From Kibdelosporangium aridum (GTDB lineage Bacteria; Actinomycetota; Actinomycetes; Mycobacteriales; Pseudonocardiaceae), in the NCBI RefSeq assembly GCF_900176515.1, contig NZ_FWXV01000005.1, forward strand, positions 371,360 through 435,359: 64,000 bases of DNA, written 5' to 3'. The notes beneath the pieces were generated by a model, which did not search any database, had not been told where the DNA came from, and saw only the letters and a list, made by a program, of their open reading frames with translations. This document shows, piece by piece, positions 1 through 9,420 of the stretch. Position 1 is the stretch's first letter; each line of letters begins with the position of its first letter. The position numbers and the translations under genes were made by a program.

Positions 1-1
1 C

Positions 2-682
2 GGGATCACCAACGCCAGCCGTCCGGTGGACATCAACCGGACACTGCGTGCCGAAGGCTTGCTCGAGGTGTACACACAGGACGGTATGGAGTACCTGGAC
101 CCGTGGGTTTCCAGGGCTTTCGCCGTCGCGGACCACCAGGTCGCACACGTGTACGTGGAGAACGCCGACGACATTCCGCGCGTCAAGGACTTGCTCGACC
201 GGCTGCCCGGTGTGGACATGGTGCTCGACCGGGTCGAGCAGGCGCGGTACCAGCTCGATCACCCGCGTGCGGGTGACCTGGTGGTCGTCGCCGAGCCGGA
301 CGCGTGGTTCACGTACTACTACTGGCTCAACGACGACCGTGCGCCGGACTTCGCCAGGGGAGTGGAGATCCACCGCAAGCCCGGCTACGACCCGGCCGAG
401 CTGTTCTTCAACCCGGCCGACCCGTTGGTGAAGGCCAAGGCGGGGCTGAACCTGGTGAAGAAGAAGGTCGGCCTGCGCTACACGATGAACGTGGTCCCGT
501 TGGAGGCCGGGATGGTCCGTGGTTCGCACGGCAGGCTGCCGGACTCCCCGCAGGACGGTCCGGTTCTGCTCTGTTCCGACCCGCGTGACCCAGGCCGCGA
601 GAAGCTGGCCGCCACCGAGGTGCACGAACTTCTGCTTGCGTTGCAAGACATCCGGCCGATGGCCGAAGTTCTGAAAGGATAG
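2..682 (+). CDS. Alkaline phosphatase superfamily protein (3' part)
   Basis: The reading frame is open from the first bases of the window, so this is the C-terminal ~226 residues of a gene that begins upstream. The sequence (YTQDGMEYLD, VVVAEPDAWFTYYYWLND, KAKAGLNLVKKK, GSHGRLPD) resembles the C-terminal half of type I phosphodiesterase/nucleotide pyrophosphatase proteins of the alkaline phosphatase superfamily; SHGRLP contains a His of the kind that binds metal in this fold. The stop is 6 nt before the next gene, a sugar-isomerase-like protein, so they form an operon. Family proteins hydrolyse phosphodiesters or phosphate esters; the substrate here is unknown. A link to Ebo-type clusters (phosphodiesterase beside a xylose-isomerase-like protein) is possible, but the other Ebo genes are not in view. 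Confidence 0.75.
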   Translation, partial: GITNASRPVDINRTLRAEGLLEVYTQDGMEYLDPWVSRAFAVADHQVAHVYVENADDIPRVKDLLDRLPGVDMVLDRVEQARYQLDHPRAGDLVVVAEPDAWFTYYYWLNDDRAPDFARGVEIHRKPGYDPAELFFNPADPLVKAKAGLNLVKKKVGLRYTMNVVPLEAGMVRGSHGRLPDSPQDGPVLLCSDPRDPGREKLAATEVHELLLALQDIRPMAEVLKG

Positions 683-688
683 TCATCC

Positions 689-1696
689 ATGAGCCGACCG
701 ATCACGCTGTTCACCGGGCAGTGGGCGGACCTGCCGTTCGAGGAGGTGTGCCGCCTTGCTTCGGGCTGGGGGTACGACGGGCTGGAGATCGCGTGCTCCG
801 GCGACCACTTCGAAGTGGACCGTGCATTGTCCGAACCGGACTACGTGGCGGGCAGGCACAAGATCCTCGAGCAGTACGGCCTGAAGACCTGGGCGATCTC
901 GAACCACCTTGTCGGACAGGCGATCTGTGACGACCCGATCGACTTCCGGCACCAGAACATCGTGCCTGCCCGGATCTGGGGCGACGGCGACGCCGAAGGT
1001 GTCCGTCAGCGCGCGGCCAAGGAGATGGCCGACACCGCCCGTGCGGCCCGCAAACTGGGCGTCGACACGGTGATCGGCTTCACCGGGTCGAAGATCTGGA
1101 AGTACGTGGCGATGTTCCCGCCGGTCGGCCAGGACGTGATCGACGACGGCTACCAGGACTTCGCCGACCGGTGGAACCCGATCCTTGACGTGTTCGACGC
1201 CGAGGGCGTGCGGTTCGCGCACGAGGTGCACCCGTCGGAGATCGCGTACGACTACTGGACGACCCGCAAGACTCTGGACGCGGTGGACAACCGGCCGGCG
1301 TTCGGGCTGAACTGGGACCCGTCGCACTTCATCTGGCAGGACCTCGACCCGGTCGGGTTCATCCTGGACTTCGCCGACCGGATCTACCACGTGGACTGCA
1401 AGGACACCAAGAAGAGGTTCGACGGCCGCAACGGCCGGATGGGCTCGCACCTCGCGTGGGCCGATCCGCGGCGTGGCTGGGACTTCGTGTCGACCGGGCA
1501 CGGTGACGTGCCATGGGAGGAGTCGTTCCGCGCGCTGAACGCGATCAAGTACACCGGCCCGATCTCCGTGGAGTGGGAGGACGCGGGGATGGACCGGCTG
1601 CGTGGCGCGGAAGAAGCGGTGAAGTTCATCCGCAACCTGGTTTTCGATCCGCCTGCCGCGGCCTTCGACGCGGCGTTCAGTTCGAAGAAGTCCTGA
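689..1696 (+). CDS. Sugar phosphate isomerase/epimerase (TIM barrel)
   Basis: A 335-residue xylose-isomerase-like TIM-barrel protein. Family metal ligands are visible in order: an early Glu (GWGYDGLEIACSGD), EVHPSEIAYD, the NWDPSHFIWQ strand with Asp and His, HVDCKD and the final SVEWED. These proteins isomerise or epimerise sugars, inositols or sugar phosphates, usually with a divalent metal in the cytoplasm. The ATG lies 8 nt after an AAAGGA ribosome site and 6 nt after the phosphatase-superfamily stop. A second isomerase of the same fold follows 10 nt later, so the three genes probably handle one sugar or cyclitol derivative. The substrate cannot be named from sequence. Confidence 0.85.
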   Translation: MSRPITLFTGQWADLPFEEVCRLASGWGYDGLEIACSGDHFEVDRALSEPDYVAGRHKILEQYGLKTWAISNHLVGQAICDDPIDFRHQNIVPARIWGDGDAEGVRQRAAKEMADTARAARKLGVDTVIGFTGSKIWKYVAMFPPVGQDVIDDGYQDFADRWNPILDVFDAEGVRFAHEVHPSEIAYDYWTTRKTLDAVDNRPAFGLNWDPSHFIWQDLDPVGFILDFADRIYHVDCKDTKKRFDGRNGRMGSHLAWADPRRGWDFVSTGHGDVPWEESFRALNAIKYTGPISVEWEDAGMDRLRGAEEAVKFIRNLVFDPPAAAFDAAFSSKKS

Positions 1697-1706
1697 AGGG
1701 ATCACC

Positions 1707-2546
1707 ATGGCACTGTCTCGTAGGTCCATGCTGCGCGGCGCCGCCGCGGCGGGTGTCGCGGCTGTCGCGTTACCCGCAACGGCGGCAGCCGCTGACGCCT
1801 CGCGTGGTCGGCTGCGCATCCCGCGTGAGAAGATCAGCATCCAGCTCTACACCCTGCGCTCGATCCTTGAGAAAGACCTGGAAGGCACCCTCTCGGCGCT
1901 GGCTGACATCGGCTATCGCCGGGTGGAACTGGCCGGGACGTACGGGCGCAGCGCGGCCGAGTTCAAGTCCATTCTGGACAAGAACCACATCAAGGCGCCG
2001 TCGACGCACATCAACATCGGCGACGACCTGAACAAGATCATCGCCGACGCGAAGGTGCTGGGAAACCGCAAACTCGTCCACCCGTACTCGAACTACGCGA
2101 CCGCGGCCGAGTGGAAAGCCTTCGTCGGCCGCCTGGAAGCCGCGGGCAAGCTCGCCCGGCAAGCCGGCTTCACCCTCGGATACCACAACCACGACCACGA
2201 ATTCCGGCCGGTCGAAGGCCAGCGCCCGTGGGACCTGATCGTCCGAGGCACCACCCGCCGCAACGTCCACCTGCAGATCGACCTGTTCTGGGCGGTGCAC
2301 GGCGGCGAAGACCCGGTCCGCCTGGTCTACGAGAACTACGGCCGCGTCCTGCACTACCACGTCAAGGACCGCACCGCCGACGGCCAAATGGTCGACCCGG
2401 GCAAGGGCGTGATCGACTTTGGCAAGATCTTCCGCCGCACCTGGCACGAGGGCATCCAGGAGTTCATCGTCGAGCACGACAACCCGGCCGACCCGCTGGT
2501 GACGGCCAAGACCGGCTTCGATTACCTGGCCAACTTGCGCTTCTAG
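1707..2546 (+). CDS. Exported sugar isomerase/epimerase (Tat signal)
   Basis: A 279-residue TIM-barrel protein of the sugar phosphate isomerase/epimerase family with an N-terminal signal: SRRSMLRG is a twin-arginine motif, followed by an Ala-rich hydrophobic stretch ending near ATAAAADA. It therefore probably folds in the cytoplasm and is exported by Tat. Metal-site strands follow the family order (RRVELAGTYG, YHNHDHEF, LQIDLFWAVHGG, HYHVKDRT, FIVEHDN). The start is set by GAAGGGA 5 nt upstream. It is the last gene of the operon and ends just before a strong terminator. Why one isomerase is cytoplasmic and the next exported is unclear; the exported one may act on sugars outside the membrane. 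Confidence 0.83.
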   Translation: MALSRRSMLRGAAAAGVAAVALPATAAAADASRGRLRIPREKISIQLYTLRSILEKDLEGTLSALADIGYRRVELAGTYGRSAAEFKSILDKNHIKAPSTHINIGDDLNKIIADAKVLGNRKLVHPYSNYATAAEWKAFVGRLEAAGKLARQAGFTLGYHNHDHEFRPVEGQRPWDLIVRGTTRRNVHLQIDLFWAVHGGEDPVRLVYENYGRVLHYHVKDRTADGQMVDPGKGVIDFGKIFRRTWHEGIQEFIVEHDNPADPLVTAKTGFDYLANLRF

Positions 2547-2559
2547 AGTTTCTTCGCCA

Positions 2560-2595
2560 GAAACCGCCCCGGGAACGTGCCTCCGGGGCGGTTTC
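2560..2595. terminator. Bidirectional terminator
   Basis: GAAACCGCCCC (2560-2570) and its exact complement (2585-2595) form an 11-bp stem with a 14-nt loop between two convergent genes. A run of As on one side and Ts on the other suits termination in both directions. Confidence 0.85.
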
Positions 2596-2606
2596 TTCAT
2601 GCGGCG

Positions 2607-5600
2607 TCAGACCTTGGCCGCGGTTTTGAGTTTGTGGAGGATCCGGGTCGCGAGGCGTTTTCCTGCCGGGGTGAGGACGAACTTGTTGTTGGAGTCCGGC
2701 TTCTGGGCCAAGCCTCGGCACACGATGCCGTGCGTCTCGATGCGGGTGCACAGCTTTTCCGTGATCGCCTTGATGGAAACCTCGGTGTACAGCGACGGGT
2801 GCGCCTCGTCGAGGAGCTTCTTGTACAGCGCGGTCCGTGCACGCCACGGGACGTACCACGGCACAACGAGAAGCAGGACGGCCGCGAAGGTGATGCACGT
2901 GGCCATCCCGGCGCGGGCCCACCACGGTGCGTCGTTCCACCATGAAGAGGCGAACGGTGTGCCGGGTGCGATGAAGGACAGGCCGATGGCGATGAGGACG
3001 TAGATGGTTCCGTAGACCACTGCCCAGCCTGCGGCGGCTGCTGACGGGTCGCGGGTTGCCGGGTCTGTCCAGTTGCCGTCGGGACTGCGGTGCCACTTGC
3101 GCAGGCCTCGGCCGCCGAAGTAACTCAGCACCGCCGCCAGGGCTACGAACCCTCCGGTCAGGATGAGCAGGACCGGTGTGTTCGAGTCGAAGTAGCCGAG
3201 GATTCCGCTCCACCAGATCAGAAAACCGATTCCGGCCACGCCCGCCGCCACCAGCGGGCCGATCCACGCTCCGGACTTCAGCCACGCAGGGAAGCCGTTG
3301 ATCATCTTGCCCGCGCTGCCCATCGGGGTCAGGCTTGTGCCGGGCAGGCTGCCGAGCAACAACAGTGCCGCGACGAACAAACCCACGCCGATCAGACCGG
3401 CAAGGCCTTGTCCTGTCTCGTCCGATGTCGACTCTGTCAGGCCGTAGGTCAGCAGCGGCACGACGGGAGTGAGCAGGACCAGGCCGTGCAGCAGGCTTCC
3501 GGTGCGGACCGCGCTGTATCCGAAGGCCGCAAGGATGGCCGCGCCACCGAAGGACGCCGCCGGTGTCTCGGCCCATTCCGGCAAGGCTCCGAAGATCGAC
3601 AACACCAGCAGCAAGCCGCCGGCCGCCAGGCCGAACTGGCCGAGGAACCGCGCCAGCCTGCCGCCCCGGGTCAGGCCGAACACCATCCAGTAGGGCAACA
3701 GTGCCATGCCGCGCAACGAACGTGTCACCGGACGGGCCGCTTTGACACCGAGCTGAGGGCTGTCGGCGAGCGTCACGGCGGTCGCCGCGGCCGTCGCGAC
3801 TGTGCGGATCATCTGGTCGCTGGCGGCTTCCTCGCCCAGCGGTTCCCGGCCGATGCCCGCGCGGTCGAACGCCTCCAAGGCCTTGAGACCCATGTCGACG
3901 GTCTCCGGCGTGAGCGGCTGGCCTGCCGGGATGCGCTCCAGTTGATTCAGCAGTCCCGCGTACTGCTTGACGAAACGTTCACCGTTCGACCGTACGTTGG
4001 CTCCGTCGACGCCGTCCGCGGCGATCGCACGGCGAAGTTCGGGCAGCTCCTCGATGATGATCTGGATGTGCACGGCCCATGCCACCAGATCGGCCAGCGC
4101 CACACATGTCGCGGGCTGAGCCGCGCCCGCCTCAGCGGCCAGCGCGTCCGTGAGTTCCTCGATCGCGTCCTCTCGGCACTGCTGGATCCGGGGATCGGAC
4201 GGCATGCCGCCGAACAACTGCTTGATCAGGTCGTCGACGACCGCGGTGGCGTCCATATCGGACAGGGTGCCGGAGAGATCGGCCGCGCGCCGGATCCGTG
4301 CTGGGTCGAGCATTACGCGGCACAACATGCTCGCCGCGTCCATCCGGCCCCAGATCCAGTCGTTCGCCCGCCACGATCGTTTCAGGAAGCCGGAGAACCG
4401 GGACAGCGAGTAGCCGCCTGCCTTGTCATCGGGCGTGATGCTGTAGCGGGCGAAGGAATTCGACGTCTGCAGGCTGATCTGGGCCAGCTCGACCTGCTGT
4501 TCCTCCGGTGCTTCCGAGTCGTCGGCGAAGCACGTTGTCGCGACTTCCAGCGCGAGCAGCCGCGACATCCACCGGTAGCCGGAATCCAGTGACGCGTCCG
4601 GGTCGTCCGCGGAAAGCTGTGCGAAGTCGCGCCACGCCAGCAGATCCGGGTCGCGGACGACCAGCGTGTCATCCGAAGCGAGCACTTGGGCGCCTGCGCC
4701 GAAGGCCGCCGAGATCCGCAGGACCAGGTCGCGCACGCTGGTTCCGTGGGAACCGGTCATGTGCTTGTGGTAGTCGAGCAGGCGCTGTTCCCAGCATTCG
4801 CCGTCGGGGGAATCCACCGGCTCGTCTTCCCACGCCTTGTGCATGGTCAGGCGCATCCGCCTCAGCTGTGCCCGTGCGCTGTGGACCTCCGCCCTGGCTG
4901 CGTGGATCTCGCTGATCGCGGATTCCTTGGGCAGCACCCAGACCAAGCGCTTGAGCATGTCCAAAACGGACGCCGCGATCCGCTCACCGGTCGTGATGTC
5001 CCACGGCCAGCCGGTCTTGCCGAGCTCGACGATCCCGGCCACCGGGGGAGAAGGGGGCACATACGGCAAAGAGCCGTTGTCCTTCAACCACTTCCGGTGG
5101 GCGACCTCGACCGCGTCCCTGATCCGCTCGAACGACCATGGCTCGCCGTCCGGGGCGATGTCGGCCTTGCCGCGCGCGATCACCTGGCGCTCGGCCAGTT
5201 TCCACGCCGCCCGCCGAAGCCGGATGTCCCGGTAATGCGGGTAAAGCAGCTCCACAAGCGCGTACAGCTGGCCGGCCACCGGGCCGTCCGAAGTGGACAG
5301 CCGGGCGAGCAGTGCGTTCCGGCCACCCCGACGCGCGCCGGCACTGCGGTTGTACTTCTCGATCTCGTCGACGAATGTCCGGTTGCTCTGGCTGGACTGC
5401 GCTCGCATGATCGACCGGACCGCGCTGATCACGCTCGGCTGCTCAACCTTGCCCTGCACGGGCGACGCGGGCTTGGCGGCGGACGCGTGCGGGAACACCA
5501 GCAGCATGACCCGCCGAGTAGGCCCCTCGGCAGGCATCTGGTCGATCGCCTCGAGCGCCTCCTTGGTCGGTGTGTTGACCAACGCGCCGCCGTCGACGAC

Positions 5601-6323
5601 GTGTTGCGAGCCCTCCCATGAGGTGACTTCACGCATCGGCGAGTTCTCGTCGAGCTGGACGAACGACGGTTCGAACGCGACTGGGAAGGACGCCGACGAG
5701 CGCGCCGCGAGCGCGAGCTGGTGCGTCAGGTTCGTGGGCAGTGTGCCGTCGTTGGCGAAGTGGTCGCGCTCGTCGTCGCGCCGGAACCGGAAGCTGCCCT
5801 GGTGGAGGTTCTGCGTCAGCCGCTGACCGAGCGCGTCGGTCGTGGTCTTGGTGACGCCTTTGAGCAGCGTCGTGGTGATCCGCAGGTCCATCGGGCGGTC
5901 GTGCACGTCGCGCGGCTCGTAGCGCGACGTGAGCCTGCGCATCGCGTCTTCCAGCCGGGGCAGGAAGAATTCGTCACCCTTCAGCAGTGACACCGGCTCG
6001 CCCTTGAACGGCGTGCGCAGCAGCAGATCCATCCGGCCTTGCTCGGCCCATAGCTCGCGCAGGCTGTTCAGATCGGCGTGCGGGTTGACCTGCGCCAACG
6101 CCAAGGCAGCGCCGTTGATGCCGCCTGCGGACGTCCCGCTGATCACGTCGGCCCGCGCGGTCGCCCCGACCAGGCGTAACAGGTCGGAATAGGCACCGGT
6201 GGCGCGGGTCAGCCGGTCCAGTTCGAGGACCACGCCGCCCATCCAGACCGCGAGACTGACACCGCCGTTGAGCACGACGGCGAACCGGACTTCTTCCCAC
6301 GTGGGGTCGTGTTCATCGGTCAT
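2607..6323 (-). CDS. Large patatin-like phospholipase with C-terminal membrane domain
   Basis: About 1238 residues. The N-terminal half is a patatin domain: an oxyanion-type VVLNGGVSLAVWMGG near residues 17-30, nucleophile Ser65 in GTSAGG, and catalytic Asp244 in VVDGGALVNT. This is the patatin-like protein architecture (DUF3376 type) common in actinobacteria. The last ~350 residues contain about eight hydrophobic segments, so the lipase domain is tethered to the membrane. The expected activity is acyl-ester hydrolysis of lipids; the true substrate is unknown. ATG at 6323 is preferred because GGGGGAG lies 6 nt upstream; another in-frame ATG exists at 6341. A 54-residue gene lies 128 nt upstream on the same strand. 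Confidence 0.85.
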   Translation of the reverse strand: MTDEHDPTWEEVRFAVVLNGGVSLAVWMGGVVLELDRLTRATGAYSDLLRLVGATARADVISGTSAGGINGAALALAQVNPHADLNSLRELWAEQGRMDLLLRTPFKGEPVSLLKGDEFFLPRLEDAMRRLTSRYEPRDVHDRPMDLRITTTLLKGVTKTTTDALGQRLTQNLHQGSFRFRRDDERDHFANDGTLPTNLTHQLALAARSSASFPVAFEPSFVQLDENSPMREVTSWEGSQHVVDGGALVNTPTKEALEAIDQMPAEGPTRRVMLLVFPHASAAKPASPVQGKVEQPSVISAVRSIMRAQSSQSNRTFVDEIEKYNRSAGARRGGRNALLARLSTSDGPVAGQLYALVELLYPHYRDIRLRRAAWKLAERQVIARGKADIAPDGEPWSFERIRDAVEVAHRKWLKDNGSLPYVPPSPPVAGIVELGKTGWPWDITTGERIAASVLDMLKRLVWVLPKESAISEIHAARAEVHSARAQLRRMRLTMHKAWEDEPVDSPDGECWEQRLLDYHKHMTGSHGTSVRDLVLRISAAFGAGAQVLASDDTLVVRDPDLLAWRDFAQLSADDPDASLDSGYRWMSRLLALEVATTCFADDSEAPEEQQVELAQISLQTSNSFARYSITPDDKAGGYSLSRFSGFLKRSWRANDWIWGRMDAASMLCRVMLDPARIRRAADLSGTLSDMDATAVVDDLIKQLFGGMPSDPRIQQCREDAIEELTDALAAEAGAAQPATCVALADLVAWAVHIQIIIEELPELRRAIAADGVDGANVRSNGERFVKQYAGLLNQLERIPAGQPLTPETVDMGLKALEAFDRAGIGREPLGEEAASDQMIRTVATAAATAVTLADSPQLGVKAARPVTRSLRGMALLPYWMVFGLTRGGRLARFLGQFGLAAGGLLLVLSIFGALPEWAETPAASFGGAAILAAFGYSAVRTGSLLHGLVLLTPVVPLLTYGLTESTSDETGQGLAGLIGVGLFVAALLLLGSLPGTSLTPMGSAGKMINGFPAWLKSGAWIGPLVAAGVAGIGFLIWWSGILGYFDSNTPVLLILTGGFVALAAVLSYFGGRGLRKWHRSPDGNWTDPATRDPSAAAAGWAVVYGTIYVLIAIGLSFIAPGTPFASSWWNDAPWWARAGMATCITFAAVLLLVVPWYVPWRARTALYKKLLDEAHPSLYTEVSIKAITEKLCTRIETHGIVCRGLAQKPDSNNKFVLTPAGKRLATRILHKLKTAAKV

Positions 6324-6451
6324 GGCGCGACTCCCCCTCATCCTGGCACCCGAAAATCGGGCGCACGGACCAAGCGGTTACGCCTTGTCACCCGTTCGTG
6401 ATGCGCTCATGGGCCTACCGGCCCTGCGGGGGAGGACCTTACCGAGGCCGG

Positions 6452-6616
6452 TCACTCCGCCCGGTGGCGATGCACCGACTGGCTGGCCTGCGGCTGAGGG
6501 GCCTGGTCCGGCTGCTCCGGTTGCTGCGCGGTCCGCTGCTGCTCTTCCATCCGGCTGGCGAACTCGCGCAGTAGTTCATCGAAGATCGGCGTGGACATCG
6601 GTCGCGGTTGCGTCAC
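6452..6616 (-). CDS. Small 54-residue protein, function unknown
   Basis: GTG start with GAGAGGAGGGG 7-15 nt upstream, then 54 codons and TGA. The product reads MTQPRPMSTPIFDELLRE... at the N-terminus, then a helical segment (FASRMEEQQRT) and a Gln/Pro-rich tail ending HRHRAE. There is no signal peptide or membrane segment. The ribosome site favours GTG over the internal ATG at codon 7. It lies upstream of the patatin-like gene on the same strand and may be cotranscribed with it. I do not recognise a family; PIFDELLREF looks like a short peptide-binding or dimerising helix. Confidence 0.62.
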   Translation of the reverse strand: MTQPRPMSTPIFDELLREFASRMEEQQRTAQQPEQPDQAPQPQASQSVHRHRAE

Positions 6617-6789
6617 GTCGTGCCCCTCCTCTCATCCGGACATACGCGGGCTTCATGTGATCTCACGGTCTCACGCAGTGACGGAACACGACTGGGCGAT
6701 CCGGGCATGTCGGGGATACGTACCCAAAGTGGTGATCTACGGCGTCATTCGGCTGACGCTGAGTGCCACGGCCGGGGTAGTCGCAAAGT

Positions 6790-6801
6790 TACCGCTCGGT
6801 A
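6790..6801. promoter_or_regulatory. Inverted repeat upstream of crotonase gene
   Basis: TACCG-CT-CGGTA is a perfect short palindrome ending 15 nt before the crotonase start. Size and position suit a TetR-type operator. No regulator gene is adjacent, so the link is inferred. Confidence 0.35.
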
Positions 6802-6816
6802 GGCAATGATGGGGGC

Positions 6817-7638
6817 ATGGCTGACAACCTCGTATCGCTCCAGGTGAAGCAGTCCGGCCACGTCGCCGAGGTGACGTTGCTCGGACCGGGCAAGGGCAAC
6901 GCGATGGGCCCGGATTTCTGGCGCGAGCTGCCGGTCGTGTTCCGCGAGCTGGACGCGGACGACACCGTCCGGGCGATCGTGCTGACGGGCAGTGGCAAGC
7001 ACTTCTCCTACGGCCTCGACCTGCCCGCGATGATGGGCAGCTGGGGTGAGCTGCTCGGCGGCGCCCTTGCCGGGCCGCGGACCCGGTTCCTCGACGAGAT
7101 CCGCAGGCTGCAGGACTCGGTCACGGCCGTGGCGCAGTGCCGCAAGCCGGTGATCGCCGCGGTCGCGGGCTGGTGCATCGGCGGTGGCGTGGATCTGATC
7201 TCGGCCGCCGACATCCGCCTGGCCTCCCAGGACGCCAAGTTCAGCGTGCGCGAGGTGAAGGTCGCGATCGTCGCGGACATCGGCAGCCTGCAGCGGCTGC
7301 GCGGGATCATCGGCGAAGGTCACCTGCGCGAGCTGGCGTACACCGGCAAGGACATCGACGCCGCCCGTGCCGAGAAGATCGGCCTGGTCAACGACGTGTA
7401 CGCGGACCAGGACGCCATGCTGGCCGCGGCGCGTGAACTGGCCGCGGACATCGCCAAGAACCCGCCGCTGGTCGTGCAGGGCACCAAGGACGTCCTGGAC
7501 CACGACCTGGCCCCGCGTGTCGCGGATGGACTGCGGTACGTCTCGGCCTGGAACGCGGCGTTCTTGCCGAGCAAGGACCTCGGCGAGGCCGTGCAGGCGT
7601 TCCTCGAACGTCGCGATCCTGAGTTCACCGGAGAATAA
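6817..7638 (+). CDS. Crotonase-family enoyl-CoA hydratase/isomerase
   Basis: A 273-residue crotonase. The oxyanion-hole segments HFSYGLDLPAM and AVAGWCIGGGVDLISAADIR are clear. FSVREVKVAIVADIGSLQRL resembles the dienoyl-CoA isomerase subgroup (eukaryotic ECH1; mycobacterial EchA21-like), where an Asp sits in the second active-site helix. It is therefore likely to act on 3,5- or 2-enoyl-CoA intermediates in fatty-acid beta-oxidation. The ATG follows a G-rich ribosome site. The acyl-CoA synthetase gene starts 8 nt after its stop, so the pair activates and processes an acyl substrate. Exact specificity is an inference. Confidence 0.85.
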   Translation: MADNLVSLQVKQSGHVAEVTLLGPGKGNAMGPDFWRELPVVFRELDADDTVRAIVLTGSGKHFSYGLDLPAMMGSWGELLGGALAGPRTRFLDEIRRLQDSVTAVAQCRKPVIAAVAGWCIGGGVDLISAADIRLASQDAKFSVREVKVAIVADIGSLQRLRGIIGEGHLRELAYTGKDIDAARAEKIGLVNDVYADQDAMLAAARELAADIAKNPPLVVQGTKDVLDHDLAPRVADGLRYVSAWNAAFLPSKDLGEAVQAFLERRDPEFTGE

Positions 7639-7646
7639 TCCCGGAG

Positions 7647-9326
7647 ATGATGACCGCCGTGACCTTCCAGAGCGCGCGTGATTTCCTGCTGGCCCATCGG
7701 GACGACTACGACACCGCTTACCGGGAGTTCCGATGGCCGCAGCCCGACGAGTTCAACTGGGCGCTGGACTGGTTCGACACGCTGCCCGCCGACCAGCTGG
7801 GGCTGTGGATCGTCGAAGAGGACGGCGCGGAGAGGAAGTGGACCTTCGGCGAGCTGTCGCAGCGGTCCAATCTGGTCGCGAACTGGCTGCGGTCGCTCGG
7901 TGTGCGGCGCGGTGACCGGCTGATCCTGATGCTGGGCAACCAGGGTGAGCTGTGGGAGACCATCCTCGCGGCGATGAAGCTCGGCGCGGTGATCATCCCC
8001 GCGTCCACGTTGCTCGGGCCGGAAGACCTGCGCGACCGGGTGGACCGCGGTGGCGTGAAGCACGTCGTGGCCCGTTCTGCGGACGCCTCGAAGTTCGACG
8101 CCGTGCCAGGTTCCTACACGCGGATCGCGGTCGGCGACCCCGTCGACGGCTGGCATTCCTATGCCTCCGCGGCGGGGTCACGGGCGTTCGAGCCGGACGG
8201 GCCGACGGCCGCGTCGGACACCTTGTTGCTGTACTTCACTTCGGGCACGACGGCCAAGCCGAAGCTGGTGCGGCACACGCACGCCAGCTACCCGATCGGG
8301 CACCTGTCCACGATGTACTGGATCGGCCTTGAGCCAGGCGACATCCACTTGAACATCTCGTCACCGGGATGGGCGAAACACGCGTGGAGCAACGTGTTCG
8401 CGCCGTGGAACGCGGGTGCGTGCGTGTTCATCTACAACTACACGCGGTTCGATGCCGTCGGCTTGATGGCACAGATGGACCGCTGCGGTGTCACGTCCTT
8501 CTGCGCGCCACCGACCGTGTGGCGGATGCTGATCCAGGCCGATCTGTCGCAACTGGCCACACCGCCCGCGAAGGTCGTCGGAGCGGGGGAGCCGCTGAAC
8601 CCCGAGGTGATCGAGCAGGTCCGCAAGGCGTGGGGAGTGACGATCCGGGATGGCTTCGGGCAGACCGAAACCAGCGTCCAGGTCGCCAACACTCCCGGGC
8701 AGAGCGTCAAACCAGGGTCGATGGGCCGTGCCCTGCCCGGCTTCACCGTTGCCCTGATCGACCCGGTGACCGGCGAGCCGGGGGAGGAAGGCGAGATCTG
8801 CCTCGCGCTGGATCCCCGCCCGGTCGGTCTGATGACGGGCTATGCCGACTCGGCGGAGCGCACCGACGAGGTGATGCGGGACGGGTACTACCACACGGGA
8901 GATGTGGGAGCGCGCGATTCCGATGGGTACATCACGTATGTCGGGCGTGCCGACGACGTGTTCAAGGCTTCGGACTACCGGATTTCCCCGTTCGAGCTGG
9001 AGAGTGTGCTGATCGAGCACCCCGCGGTGGCCGAAGCGGCCGTTGTTCCGTCGCCTGACCCGCTGCGGCTGGCCGTGCCCAAGGCGTATGTCGTGTTGAC
9101 GGCCGGGTACTCGCCTTCGGCTGAGACCGCTCGGGACATCCTGGCCTTCGCGCGCGAGCATTTGGCTCCGTACAAGCGGATCCGGCGCCTGGAGTTCGCC
9201 GAACTGCCGAAGACGATCTCCGGCAAGATCCGTCGCGTCGAGCTGCGTGGGCGGGAAGGCGAGGTGCACGGGGATCCGTCGGCGCAGGTGCCCGGCGAGT
9301 ACACCGACGACGATCTCAGGAACTGA
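7647..9326 (+). CDS. Acyl-CoA synthetase (AMP-binding)
   Basis: A protein of about 559 residues in the ANL superfamily. The P-loop-like motif LLYFTSGTTAKPKLV, the adenine-site DGFGQTETS, the hinge region YHTGDVGARDSDGYITYVGRADD and the C-terminal catalytic Lys in LPKTISGKIRRVEL are all present. It forms acyl-adenylate and then acyl-CoA, and looks closest to acetyl/medium-chain acyl-CoA synthetases. The start is uncertain: ATGs at 7647 and 7650 and a GTG at 7659 follow CCGGAG. It is coupled to the crotonase gene, which suggests a small acyl-CoA degradation operon. Confidence 0.88.
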   Translation: MMTAVTFQSARDFLLAHRDDYDTAYREFRWPQPDEFNWALDWFDTLPADQLGLWIVEEDGAERKWTFGELSQRSNLVANWLRSLGVRRGDRLILMLGNQGELWETILAAMKLGAVIIPASTLLGPEDLRDRVDRGGVKHVVARSADASKFDAVPGSYTRIAVGDPVDGWHSYASAAGSRAFEPDGPTAASDTLLLYFTSGTTAKPKLVRHTHASYPIGHLSTMYWIGLEPGDIHLNISSPGWAKHAWSNVFAPWNAGACVFIYNYTRFDAVGLMAQMDRCGVTSFCAPPTVWRMLIQADLSQLATPPAKVVGAGEPLNPEVIEQVRKAWGVTIRDGFGQTETSVQVANTPGQSVKPGSMGRALPGFTVALIDPVTGEPGEEGEICLALDPRPVGLMTGYADSAERTDEVMRDGYYHTGDVGARDSDGYITYVGRADDVFKASDYRISPFELESVLIEHPAVAEAAVVPSPDPLRLAVPKAYVVLTAGYSPSAETARDILAFAREHLAPYKRIRRLEFAELPKTISGKIRRVELRGREGEVHGDPSAQVPGEYTDDDLRN

Positions 9327-9350
9327 TCGCCTGCCCGATGGTGAGCGGAG

Positions 9351-9370
9351 CGGCGGCGTGCGTGCCGCCG
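9351..9370 (+). terminator. Possible hairpin terminator after the acyl-CoA synthetase gene
   Basis: CGGCGGC and GCCGCCG enclose a 6-nt loop just after the synthetase stop and are followed by TTCT. The stem is short but GC-rich. Confidence 0.4.
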
Positions 9371-9420
9371 TTCTGGCATGTCATTGCGGCGTGATCATCA
9401 CCGGGTGAATTATCGCGGAG

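Noticed and set aside
2607..3576. Second minus-strand frame inside the patatin-like gene and several plus-strand frames opposite it
   Set aside because: The C-terminal membrane helices of the patatin-like protein are read in one continuous frame; the others are Arg/Pro/Gly-rich shadows.
6199..6660. Plus-strand frame of ~150 codons across the gap before the crotonase gene
   Set aside because: Low-complexity Arg/Ala/Pro composition, no ribosome site, and it opposes both the patatin start and the better supported 54-codon gene.
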